NCBI GenBank assembly: GCA_022605425.2
Contig: JAKIMF020000004.1
Coordinates: forward strand, 369,501 to 433,500
From: Hamiltosporidium tvaerminnensis
Lineage: Eukaryota; Microsporidia; Dubosqiidae
Direction: 5' to 3'
DNA length: 64,000 bases
Positions 12,033 to 22,574 of the stretch are shown one piece after another; within the stretch, counting starts at the first letter, position 1, and the number at the start of each line of letters is the position of its first letter. The notes below the pieces were generated by a model. That model saw only the letters and a list, made by a program, of their open reading frames with translations, ran no database searches and was not told where the DNA came from. The position numbers and the translations under genes were made by a program.

Positions 12033-14399
12033 TCAAGGAAAACTGAACATAAATTCAGAATCGAGGTGCTCGTTTATTTCATTAGATCTATTTTCACGAT
12101 TAGGTTCCTTTAAAATAAACTCGGTGGTTAAAAAATACTTTCTTTTTATATTTTTAATAGTCATAAAATCGATCTTCTCAGAAGAGATAGATAAGCTCAT
12201 TAAATTTTTGAAAGAACTTAATATTCGAATATCATCAGATGTGATTTCCCTGACGGATATATTCATTACAATGACCGTATTAAATAATGCAGAATTAGAA
12301 AAAAGTTTTTTCAAATCAATATTGTTAATTTTGCCAAAAGATTCGATTTTAACAACTTTCAGTTTGATCATTTTGCAGAATAAAACATAATCAATTTCTG
12401 TTAGTTCACATGGATTAAGCGATATTGATTCTAGTTCGACCAAATCATATGCTTCTGATAAAAAAAACAAGCAATTTTTCATATATAATAGACTCGTCCA
12501 TGCTATTATTTCCAATTTTTTTAAAAATATTTTTTTGGATATATTTTTTTTAACAAATTTAAAGTTGTGTTTTGAAAACCGGGGATATAAGTTTTCCAAC
12601 ATCATTCCTGTATTATATATTTTCAAATTAGAAACCGATCTAAATTTAGCCAGATATATCATAAACTTTGATTTAATGAAGGATTTTGAATTTGTAAAAC
12701 CGAAAAATTTTAAATTGAAATTTAGAACACTGCTTTTTGTGAAAAATTCATCATTAAACGCATATTCGAAATCTATGATTTCAACAAAAAGCAATGTAGT
12801 TGATTCTAAAATATACATCAATAATTCATTGCTCAATTTAATATTTTTTATACAAAACTTTTTTAATGTTTTGCAATATCTTAAGGAGTTGAAAATAGAA
12901 TCATCGAGTATTATTGGTTTGTAATAATTATTTAAATGAATTTGTATTTCTCTTGCATTTAAAATCTCCAAAAATAATATATTATAAAGAAAATTTAACT
13001 TATTTTGAGTTATGTAATAAAAAGCATTGTATATAAATGGCATATAATGAGAAGAAAAGGGCTTTAAAATATTTTCTTTCTTAATGAGATCCGATAAGAA
13101 TATCAGATTTTTTGGGAAAAACTTCAAGCTGTTAGAAATGGTATTTTCGGATATGTAGAAGAAAGACACAACTTTAATAGATTTGTATGAATTATCCCTA
13201 CAATAGCTTATCAGAAATTTCAGGGTGCCAAAATCGATTTCGTGTGTTTTGATTGTAATTTTGTTAACATTATCATACAAAGATAATATCTGCTTTAATT
13301 CATTCAAATTAAAATTAAAATTAAATTTTAACACATTTAAGTTTTTTAAAAACAGATGATATCTCATCTTTAAAAGAATTATTGTCGCATTTTTAAATGA
13401 ATGAAAGTAAAATTTTTCTGTATAAAATTTTACACCAAACAAAAGTTTAAAAATTATTTCAAAGGATTCTTCTAAATCAAACACGAAGTAAACAAGATCT
13501 AGCCGTATGATTTTAAATAGAAAAATCCATGTATTCTTTAAATTGTATGAAACCATAAATTTAGACAACTTCTTCACATTATGATCATTTAATCTTAAAT
13601 ATATTTTATTTTTTTGAATTTTTTTCATACAATTTTCGTAAAGACTACAAGAATCTTTTTTAAAACTCACTTTATTACAATCAGTTATAACAATATAAGA
13701 CTTTGTTATTTTTTCATCGAAATATATAAATTCCATAAAGAAAACTATTAGATCTCTCAATATTGATCTTTTAATGTGATTGTATACAACGTTATAGTAG
13801 TCTCTCTTAAAATCAAAATGGAAAATATTTATTCCGTATAAAAGGCTTCTTAGCAGATCTTTGATAAATTCCTTCCGCTGCTTTGATTTTTTAATCTCCA
13901 ACATAGTAATAATTGTTAATATATCTATAAAAGCTCTAATATTGATTTGATTTATTAAAGCATCGAAATTATCCAATAATTTTAGAAAAAGAAGAAAATT
14001 ATCATAAAAAACATCATTTATAAATACTCTTATGTTCTTTTCTCTGGAATCAAATAAAGCTTTTAAAAGTGCAGAATTTAAAAACATACCATGGCTATAT
14101 GTTAGTGTTAAAGTATGAGGTATATAATAACTTGTTATGTCGAATTTAGATTCATGACGTAATATGTTGTTTTTAAAGATTGTAATCTCGTTATTTTTGT
14201 CAAAATATTCTATATTTTCGTCTAAAAACATCATATCGATTGTAATATCGGTATTTATTAAATTTTTTACTCTATTTTCTTCATTAATGATGTAAAAAGT
14301 TACAGATGTTAAAGATGATGTCAGTATATATGTTGTAATAAGAAGTGAAATCGATAACATTTTTTTACTTCGAAATATTTGTCTAACTGTAAAATACAT
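12033..14399 (-). CDS. secreted leucine-rich-repeat protein (788 aa)
   Basis: Intact ORF of 788 residues. The N-terminus has a basic lead and then a hydrophobic stretch (MLSISLLITTYILTSSLTSV from Met14), which is a signal peptide or signal anchor; Met14 (codon at 14360) is as good a start as Met1. The first half is helical without repeats. From roughly residue 365 to the end come irregular leucine-rich repeats of the LxxLxIxx(N/x) type, for example the stretches around KTLKKFCIKNIKL, LVELESISLN, LKVVKIESF and NLMSLSISSEKI. This matches the expanded LRR families of microsporidia, thought to be exported or surface-exposed and host-interacting; that role is inference. No CCC tract precedes the start. 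It stands alone, next to the piggyBac copy. Antisense ORFs inside it are shadows. Confidence 0.8.
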   Translation of the reverse strand: MYFTVRQIFRSKKMLSISLLITTYILTSSLTSVTFYIINEENRVKNLINTDITIDMMFLDENIEYFDKNNEITIFKNNILRHESKFDITSYYIPHTLTLTYSHGMFLNSALLKALFDSREKNIRVFINDVFYDNFLLFLKLLDNFDALINQINIRAFIDILTIITMLEIKKSKQRKEFIKDLLRSLLYGINIFHFDFKRDYYNVVYNHIKRSILRDLIVFFMEFIYFDEKITKSYIVITDCNKVSFKKDSCSLYENCMKKIQKNKIYLRLNDHNVKKLSKFMVSYNLKNTWIFLFKIIRLDLVYFVFDLEESFEIIFKLLFGVKFYTEKFYFHSFKNATIILLKMRYHLFLKNLNVLKFNFNFNLNELKQILSLYDNVNKITIKTHEIDFGTLKFLISYCRDNSYKSIKVVSFFYISENTISNSLKFFPKNLIFLSDLIKKENILKPFSSHYMPFIYNAFYYITQNKLNFLYNILFLEILNAREIQIHLNNYYKPIILDDSIFNSLRYCKTLKKFCIKNIKLSNELLMYILESTTLLFVEIIDFEYAFNDEFFTKSSVLNFNLKFFGFTNSKSFIKSKFMIYLAKFRSVSNLKIYNTGMMLENLYPRFSKHNFKFVKKNISKKIFLKKLEIIAWTSLLYMKNCLFFLSEAYDLVELESISLNPCELTEIDYVLFCKMIKLKVVKIESFGKINNIDLKKLFSNSALFNTVIVMNISVREITSDDIRILSSFKNLMSLSISSEKIDFMTIKNIKRKYFLTTEFILKEPNRENRSNEINEHLDSEFMFSFP

Positions 14400-14984
14400 A
14401 TACCTTGTATATATTTTTAATTTATATTATTTAAAAAAATATTTTTATGAACAGATTTTAATTAACCGAAAAAAAATCTATTTTATAATTTATTTAATCC
14501 TGATAAAATAGAAAATAATATTCCATTGTGCGAGACCGCTTTATAATCGATTTAAAAGATAAAACCCACTGTGAATTGTTTATCATGTTTCAGAATATGT
14601 TGAAAATCTTTAGTTTCGATTTGATTTAATAACTTTTTATATGTATTTCTAAATTTATAATAATGGTTATGACAGATAAAACAATAAATTATATAATGTC
14701 ACGATCCATAGTATCTTCTTTATTTCTTATACACCTTTGAATTTAATAACTCTTTTCGTTTTTTAAATAACCTCTATTGTTATGTCTTTATGTTTTTTTC
14801 ATTTCCTTAGCATCGTATACATCACCTGATATCACAATCCTGTAAATTATTTGACTAAACATTCCAACTTAACAATTTCTTGCTTATAAATAAGTTTTAA
14901 GCATCCAGATATGAGCTTACTCAAACAAATTTATTCTATATTTTCCACCTCCTGTTTTTTTAAAGTTTTATGATTTTGATTTGT
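14400..14984. other. AT-rich intergenic upstream of the LRR gene
   Basis: 5' flank of the LRR gene. No ORF, CCC initiator or repeat copy is recognised. Confidence 0.5.
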
Positions 14985-15410
14985 TAAATCTCTTACCTAC
15001 TTATTCCATCTCTCTTTTAACTCTTGAAATCGAGGATAAAAAACTAGAACCGAACATATTATGTCGGATTTATGCCTTCGTATTTTCTGGTCTGTTCCTC
15101 TTTCAAACAAAGTTAATTTTATGTCTCAACTCATTTCACCATTTATAGTTTCTCCCATTTTTGCCTGTCAAAGCTCTTATATTTATGTTTCATAAACTAT
15201 TGTTCGATTTAAGCACCTGATCTTTGTTTTTGAGAAAGTCTTTTGCTTCCCAATTATATCTTTTAATCTGTTGTAACTCAGGTTTATAGGAGATTGGCCT
15301 CATGGATTAGTTTGTGTTTATATCCCATCGAAATGAAAAAAATGATTTTGACACGAATTTAACCTATTGGTTTCAAGTAGATAGCTTTTATTATGGTTAT
15401 TCCCCCTCCA
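14985..15410 (-). repeat. dispersed repeat family B, copy 1
   Basis: On the minus strand it begins GGAGGGGGAATAACCATAATAAAAG, then CTATCTACTTG, a GGGATATAAAC box, TCTCCTATAAACCTGAGTTACAACAG, and ends GAATAAGTAGGTAAG. The same order of blocks occurs at 32695-32922 (+) and 48138-48372 (-). This copy is longest because of extra internal sequence. Its head resembles that of repeat family A. Non-coding. Confidence 0.6.
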
Positions 15411-16616
15411 TCTTCTTTCAAATATTTGAATATATAAAAAAATCTAGACTTTTTCCAGAAAAATAAAAATGAAAAACTACAAATATTTTTGTTTTGTAGT
15501 TAATTTGATTGAAATTCGTTCAAACATTGATCTTAAAACGATTGTATGATAGATTAGAAATTAGCCTAAATCATAATGTTTTTTTAGAAGATATTTTTTA
15601 TATTTTGAGCTTCCCTTATACTCGCTAAATTATTCTTAATATTTAAATGTGCTAATTCACCATTATTTTTTTAATAATATTTTTTCACGACATCTGGATT
15701 TCAAAATTTTCATTGAAATATGTGTATGTATATTTGTTTTAATCGATTCGAAGGTGTAAAATTTCTGTTTTATGATCTTTTGTTGTTTTCTATTTTTAAA
15801 AATCATACTATATTTAATTAAGTTAAAAATCAGGCTAATTGCAAAATAATAATTATTTTCTAGTGAAATTTCGCTTTTATGGTTTTCTTTGTATATTTTT
15901 AAGTAGTTTATAAAAGTTTATTCAAGATGAAGGATTGGTTATTGACTATACTGGTACTTTCTTGGAATCAGATATTGATATTTTTTAAACTCAAATCATC
16001 ATTAAACTGTTTTTTGCTCAAGTTTTGTTTTAGATATCACATTAAAATATATTTTTTATTACGCTAAGGTATAAATCTTTCTAAAGCAGACTTTAAAATA
16101 TTTAAAGTCCATAAATTTTAAGCTTTTTATAGAAGATTATGTAGCTTATCTTCAAAAAACTGTATCAGATCAATGAAAAAAACTTAGTATTTAACTCGTT
16201 AATTCGAAGCAAACTACGATAATTTAGTGCATTTCGTTTTATTCTTATCGTTTAAAAGCGGGGATTATTTATAGTTGGTTATCGCCATAATGTTAGATTA
16301 CCAATTTGAGAAATAAAGAAAGCATCAACGAAAAATCATGTCTAGATATCAGAAAAAAACGCCGCCATCCATATATTATACCATACATATAGTTTATAAC
16401 TTAAAAATTTTAGTGGGAAATTGATTTCTTTTTTGCTTTTATAAAACCTCCTAAGTTATCTAATTTTTTGCTTAATATATTTAATGTGAGTTTCAAATAA
16501 AAAGCGACCCGATAACATGATTTAAACTATCATTTCGGTATATAAATATTTAGAAACTTTTAGGCCAATATTTTCTCTTCGTTTTTTAATTTTAATTTTA
16601 TACTAAAATAACATTG
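15411..16616. other. AT-rich intergenic
   Basis: No gene or repeat recognised between the family B copy and the family A copy. Confidence 0.5.
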
Positions 16617-17340
16617 TGGAGGGAGGATAACCACATAAAAAACTTTCTGCTTGGCAATGAGTGTGTGAAACTGGTGTGAAGATCATTGTTTGGATTTTTG
16701 GTGGGAATACAACCACACTATATCTTCGGTTGTTTCAGGGGAGTTGTTATGAAGAGGAGATGTCTACGAAATGGCTAACCTTTTTCTACGAATTTATTTG
16801 TAGTTTTTTACGTAATTAGATTGCAGACCGCAGCTGAACATGTAGGTAATTGCCATGTAAAAGCATGGAAATCTAGCCTTGCTCACTCGGGTTAGAAGAC
16901 TTAGCGCCTGGGTGATATAACAATAAAAACCATTTAAAGCCGGGAGAGCTAAGTAGCCGGTTATACCTGTTGGTATGACATTGCACTGTCTAGGTGGACC
17001 TCATGTAAGTCTCTGAAATATATCTTAGCTAGAAGTTTATTGGGTTCAGAAAGGGTAGAGTAAGTGGGAATGCTGCATAGTCTTGGGGGAGCCCGGAGGG
17101 CTTCGGCCTTCGATCACACTCCATGCAACGGACATTAACGAACTCCGGGCAACCGACTCGCATAGTAATTAGGTTCTACACACCTGGTAGATGAAAGGCT
17201 TTGGGACGTAGGTATCGCAGGGGTTACCGATGGAGTGTTGGGGTAGCAGTTATTTATGTTAAACCTAGAACTGCGTTAATGTCATGAAAACAAATATAAC
17301 ACTTGCCACTATTTTAATAAGATGTGATATTTTTAAATAA
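16617..17340 (+). repeat. dispersed repeat family A, copy 1 (full length, about 720 bp)
   Basis: Begins TGGAGGGAGGATAACCACAT and ends near TGCCACTATTTTAATAAG followed by GATGTGATATTTTTAAATAA. Nearly identical blocks recur in the same order at 34564-35280, 54121-54832 and 62431-63145, all on the plus strand. Internal landmarks are GGCAATGAGTGTGTGAAACT, TTTTTGGTGGGAAT, AGCTAAGTAGC.GGTTATACC, a GAGCCC/GGGCTTC hairpin, CTCCATGCAACGGACATTAA and TTAAACCTAGAACTGCGTTA. Open frames in it are short and interrupted, so it is probably non-coding or non-autonomous. Confidence 0.85.
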
Positions 17341-18140
17341 AAAAATCTTTTGTAAAAAAAAAAATTTTAATATTTATTAAGAAATCTAAATGATTTTAAA
17401 AGTTAAATTATGTGATTAATTATTGTTAGTAGAACTAACTATTGTAGCAATCATTTTTTTCCTTATTATTAAAACATCAAGTTTTTTTTATTTTCTCTCA
17501 CAACTTATTGACTCTTTTCTTTCAATTAGAAAAATCAAATTGTTTCGAATCTCTCATAAAAAGTATAAAATATATATTAAATACCTTTGAACTTTAAAAT
17601 TATTCAATAATTAATGATGGAAATTTTATATAATATTAAGCTCGATTTATAATCTGATAATCAATTGTGTGATTGCAGTAAAATTTTCTTTAAAAGGAAA
17701 AAAACATAAATTCGTTCATTTATCGCTCATCATTTTTCCAAAAATAATATTTTCAGATAGGAAAACAGTTAATTTAATACCCCTGTCAGTTCAACAGTAT
17801 ATTTTCAAGCTGTTATAAGGATTTAAAAAGCAGGAATTAAATTTGTTAAGTAAATTCATAAATTATATCGTTTTTCCCAACAAATGTATCAAAAAATCTT
17901 ATCTAAATAAATTTTATATAATACTCGTTGTCCTTTAAAAAATAAACTGTTTTTGTTAAAATATTTACTATTAACTTAATTATTCTTATATAAATCGTTG
18001 GAATAATTGTTAAATCTATTAAAATTTCATTTTCTTTGTAAATTTAGACCAATAAATATATGAAAATTAATTTTATTTTACCAAACAAACTTTTTAAATC
18101 ATGTTGCTGTTTATATAAAATATTGGTTTATTAATTAATA
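17341..18140. other. AT-rich intergenic
   Basis: Follows the A-rich end of repeat A copy 1. No gene recognised. Confidence 0.5.
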
Positions 18141-18310
18141 ATTAATAAAGAAATATACTTTATTCATATTATTATTGCTAATATATTAGTATATAAGCGC
18201 AGAATTAATAATTTAAAAATAAATATACTTCTAATAATTATTATTGCTAATATATTAGTTTATAAGTTAAGAATTAATTTTCCAAGAAATATACTTTATA
18301 CAGAATATTT
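18140..18310. repeat. two diverged copies of a ~70-bp AT-rich repeat
   Basis: The words AATATACTT...ATTATTGCTAATATATTAGT.TATAAG...AGAATTAAT occur twice about 70 bp apart (ATTATTGCTA at 18171 and 18240). An additional AAATATACTTTATAC follows. Confidence 0.6.
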
Positions 18311-18578
18311 ATTAAAATATGCGGTATAATTTAAAAAGTATGGTAGGTAAAATATTTATGTGGTATATTAGTTCAAAGAAAAATACTCATAATAATTAAT
18401 CCGATATATTTTAACTTTAAAAAAATCTAAATTTCGAAACCAAATAATATATTTTGGTATTTATTATAAAATATATTCTTTCTGTCATTTTTGCGTTTTA
18501 TAATTAGAGTAGCTTTGCATTTTATTACGTTTTTTTGTAAAAGGTTAATATTTGTATTGATCATGATTTATGAAACTG

Positions 18579-18900
18579 TGTATTTAGAATTTGATTTGTT
18601 TATTTATACTCAAATATTAAAAATACTGTTTCTAATATTTGTACTTAAATATTCTGATTAAGAGTTGGATTTATTTATTTATACTCAAATATTACAAATA
18701 CTTTTTCGAATATTAATACTTGAATATTCTGTATTTAGAATTTTATTTGTTTATTTATACTTAAATATTACAAATACTGTTTCGAATATTAATACTTGAA
18801 TATTCTGTATTTAGAGTTGGATTTGTTTATTTAACTTGAATATTACAAATACTAGTTTCTAATATTTGTACTTGAATATTTTGTATTTAGAATTTAATTT
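18579..18900. repeat. tandem repeat, four ~76-bp units
   Basis: Unit starts (TGTATTTAGA or TGATTAAGAG) fall at 18579, 18655, 18730, 18806 and a partial fifth at 18882. Each unit reads TTTGTTTATTTATACT, then AAATATTACAAATACT, then a diverged TACTTGAATATTC. Units 2-4 are more alike than unit 1. The array lies just before the 3' end of the LINE. Confidence 0.85.
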
Positions 18901-19009
18901 ATAAAAAAAATTTTATTTGGTTATAATTGAATTATCAAGTTAAAGAGATTATAAATGATTTTTTAAAATTTAAATATTTTCTAAATATTTATCTCATTTT
19001 TTTTTTCTA

Positions 19010-22000
19010 TGGATTGAAATATAATTTTTATTTAATAAAATTCTGGGTTAAAATATTTTTTACCATTTTTTACATGTTTTCTTCTACCTCTTTAACCACT
19101 TTTGTCTCTTCTTCCAAATCCGACTCTTCATTTATGTTATTGGTCGGTTCCTCTAAAGTGGTTCCTCCTTGTAAAATAAAGGGGGCTTTATATTTTGGTT
19201 TAAAATTTTTGGCACCATCTTCCTCTGTTTTCGCTTCTTTTAAAGGGGGTATTGGTTCCTCATGCATCTCTGATCTCATAATAACACCCATTGACGCTCT
19301 CTCCCAGCTCTCTTCGGCATTTAGTCCTGACTCAAGTCCTCTTCGTCGATCAAAGGAAATAGTTTCGACTGTCTTTTTAAGTACTATAGACTGAATGTAT
19401 GCTTCTACATTCATGGGTATTTCTAGTCTTTTAAGATGAGATTTATGGTATTTTGTCACAATACCGTCCCAGGTCATCACATAAGGGATTATCTCAACAC
19501 TACACTTATAAATAAGGCCCAACTCATTGGCTAGCGTCATACTTCTAGTTTTTCGTTTCACTATTTGAGTGATCTTAGTGATTCCTACTTCATGGTGTTA
19601 TCTTATTTTCTTCTTATCTAAAATAAATATGTCTGGTCTGTTATTCAATTTTACATCAGTTTTAATTCTGGTTCCTTTTCTGCATACTCATTATCGATTT
19701 CTTGAACTGGTGGCTCCTTATTCGTTTTGAAGACTTAACTTATATCTATTTAGAGAAGGTGTAGGCATCTAACCACTTCATTATGCCGTCTGTGTAATCA
19801 TGGCCTGCATTTTTTCACATCTAGTTGCTGATGATCCACAGTCTTACCGACTTCCCGCAATGTTGCACACACCATCTGCTCCCGAATACACTTCTATCCT
19901 GATATGCAGAACACAGCTTCATTTCGTGGCCTAATATTTCCTCTCTTTAGCCATCTTGAGTCACTAACACTCACAGCTCATTTTTCTTACATTATATAAC
20001 TTTGAATGGGTTTTCGTTTTCTATTTCGTTATATAGTTTTGAGTTGGCTTCTTCTAACTTTCTTAGTGACTTCTTCTACCAACCTGTACTTTACTTTTAA
20101 GAAGCCTTTTATTAGTGCATGGGTTTTTTATTATTCTCCACCTTGGATTGTGCTCATTAGTTGATATTTCTTTACTTTTTCCAGACAATCCGGTTGCAAG
20201 CATATGTTCGCTTCGCAACTCAACACTATGTAGGCCTCTTCCAGTTCTGTTCTAAGGTATAAACGCTCTTTACATCCTGGGCGAATATGTACCTTATTCT
20301 TAACCACACCGCACGCACTGCATCATCTAACTGAAGTCAGCCGTTCAGTCAAGTACTCCTTGTGATAGTTGATTAACGATATCGCATGTTTATTGATGGC
20401 AGAAAATAATTTTTGCGTTAAATCTGTGTGACAAAGTCTTTCAACTCTTGATATAAGTTTGCTTTGTACTTTCAATGAGCTACTGTTGGATTCCTCTGCT
20501 ATCTTCTATTATTCCTAAATATTTGTAAACACTAACACCTTCTGAAGGTAGCAGTATCTTCCACACGTATATTTGTGGCTGACTTCTCTTTGTTAATCTC
20601 TGCCAATCACCTCTAAAATTCCTTTGCCTCGCCTGTCATAGCACTCATGTGGAGCTGTCTTTTGCAGGAGCTTAAGATCATCAATAAACAGAGATGATTA
20701 GTGATGATTCTGCATCTGTTTGTACTGTCACTTTTGTGTTTTTTCATTAAGCTTTCGGCTTAATGGATCCATACACAACACAAATAACGGTGACAGACTA
20801 TCTCCTTGCGATCCCTTATCAATCTTCTTGCTCATGATTTTTCAGGCCCTACTGATATATCAATTTTCCATTTTGATATAATTACCTTAATAAATTTCGA
20901 TCCAATCGTATTAGGTTTTCATGCATTGAGTTAAATAAGCATGATCTATTGAATCATAGTTTTTAACATCAATCCATGTTGCTTATTGTTTCCTACTCTT
21001 TATTTAAGGCAATATTCGTGAGCCTGCTCTTTCGCTCCCTGCACACCTCTTACGCCCCTATTGGTTCTCTGCGCACCTGCTTTCTTCAGTTGAACGATTT
21101 CGTTACACACTTTGTCGTTAACTTATAGAGGTTGGACATACAAGTGATTGGCCTGTAGTCGGCCTCTTCGTGGAATTCCTTTCGGTATCAAATACGTAGC
21201 CCGCAGTAAACCAATCAGCTTGAGGTGTTCCTTCTAAACATATAACTTTCACAATATCATAAGATATTTGTGAAGAGTTGTAAGTTTCTTAATGAAAAAT
21301 TGTAAATACCATCAATTCCGCAGCTTTCCAATTAGGGGCCAATTAATGATATTCACAAATTCATCAGTGAAGGAAACGTGGTCGATGATTATCTGATACA
21401 AATGGAATCAAATAATCATCGTACGTGACTGTGTCATCATTTTTGTTCCACATTGTAGACCAAAACTCACAATTTCATCACGGCTAACCACATGCTCGGA
21501 TTCCAAACGCTCAATAACCCACGATAAAATCGACCTCAAGCTCAAACATACGATTCTCTTTTCAATTGCTTCCTACTTTCATGCATCGTTTTTTTCTAAA
21601 CATTCAGACTCACTTCTTAACTAAAGCCTCGAAAGATCGTTACGTGCTCAGTTTAAATTAAACTCTCGCATGATTTTCTTAAGGCTCTTCGTTTCCAGTG
21701 GAGCTTTTCCTGCTTACGCCTTCTCGAAGATCTTTGAAGTACTAACTTAAATTTTACTTTCTATGTTTTCCTTCCGGATCTGGCTTTTTTTGCGTGTTGC
21801 CTCGTCTAGCTACCTGCGCGCTTGCATGATATACGCGGCTTCCGTATTGACTCGTACATGAGCTTCTGCATATTCACCGACTACTCGATTAATGAGATCC
21901 GAACTTTACTATCAACCAATTCATTTGGATGTTTTCTAGTTCGACCACTACTTTTCAATTTCGTTCTCAGATTTCTTTGATTTTACTCGAATTTATCTCT

Positions 22001-22505
22001 CGGTTTTGTACTCCTGGTGTCGTGGTGCATGTATCGCGAGACGTGGCGATTCTACGTCGCTCTCCATTCTCTTCTGTTTTACATCCTTTCCCATCTCACT
22101 TTGTGCCAATTTTTTAACACTTCTTTCGTGCAGCCATTTTATTATAGTACCTGTGGCTCTGTCCGCCATTTCTTGGCATTCTTTCAAACCTTGTCTGTAC
22201 TGCAAAAACAATTCGGCCATTCCTTCGGTCGCTGTTACGGAATCGAATATCGTCCGCAATGCCATTAGCCTGTTACCTTCCGATAGTACGCTTGTCATTC
22301 TACATGCTCCACGCGACTTCACCAGGAACTTGCATTGGCTGGTGTCGCCCACTATTTTGCATTTTACTCATGTTTGTTTGTATGTTATTGTTTGGGGTGA
22401 ATCGCCTGTTGTTACTTTTTGTATCTCACTATCACTCTTTTTCACCTCTCTCTTTCGCTTTATTTTGTATTTTCTATTTCCGTACATTTTTTTTCACCAT
22501 ATTGA
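19010..22505 (-). mobile_element. non-LTR retrotransposon (R4/Dong/R2-like clade), decayed
   Basis: A minus-strand region of about 3.5 kb is richer in GC than its flanks. Order from its 5' end: a positively charged pre-RT ORF (22352-21993); reverse-transcriptase block QGDSLSPLF...MDPLSRKLN (20808-20740); catalytic FIDDLKLL (20691-20670), the usual YxDD variant; an RRHNEVVRC-LHLL block near 19800; and a terminal block with VMTWDGIVTKYHK and LKKTVETISFDRRRG (19561-19070). One ORF with a C-terminal His/Cys block and late endonuclease-like domain is the layout of site-specific LINEs (R2/R4/Dong). Stops and frameshifts separate the blocks. The 3' untranslated tail (AACCCAGAATTTTATTAAATAA) is shared with two shorter copies at 32.1 and 38.2 kb. 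The 5' boundary is approximate. Confidence 0.85.
19070..22352 (-). pseudogene. reverse transcriptase/endonuclease polyprotein of the LINE, broken
   Basis: The longest surviving pieces are the pre-RT segment (119 codons, 22352-21993) and the C-terminal segment (163 codons, 19561-19070). The latter ends in an acidic tail (NEESDLEEETKVV). Between the two RT motifs, which are in one frame 39 codons apart, the sequence contains TGA and TAA. The natural-looking stretch VTVQTDAESS lies in another frame, so at least a pair of indels has occurred. Catalytic Asp pair of FIDD is visible. Not functional as read. The clade assignment rests on motifs read by eye. Confidence 0.8.
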
Positions 22506-22569
22506 TTGAAATATATATTTATATTATTATTTAAAATATGCCATAAATATTTAATGATAAAAAAAATAT

Positions 22570-22572
22570 CCC
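22570..22572 (+). promoter_or_regulatory. CCC initiator-type signal before the phosphoesterase start
   Basis: CCC, then TC, then ATG at 22575. CCC-like tracts just upstream of starts are a described microsporidian promoter feature. This one decides the start in favour of the third in-frame Met codon. Confidence 0.6.
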
Positions 22573-22574
22573 TC

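Noticed and set aside
12535-12924. Plus-strand ORFs inside the minus-strand LRR gene (also 11983-12390)
   Set aside because: Shadows of a long intact gene; Phe/Leu/Ser-rich antisense composition.
22006-22534. Plus-strand hydrophobic ORFs overlapping 22.0-22.5 kb
   Set aside because: Antisense of the charged pre-RT ORF of the LINE, in several overlapping frames.
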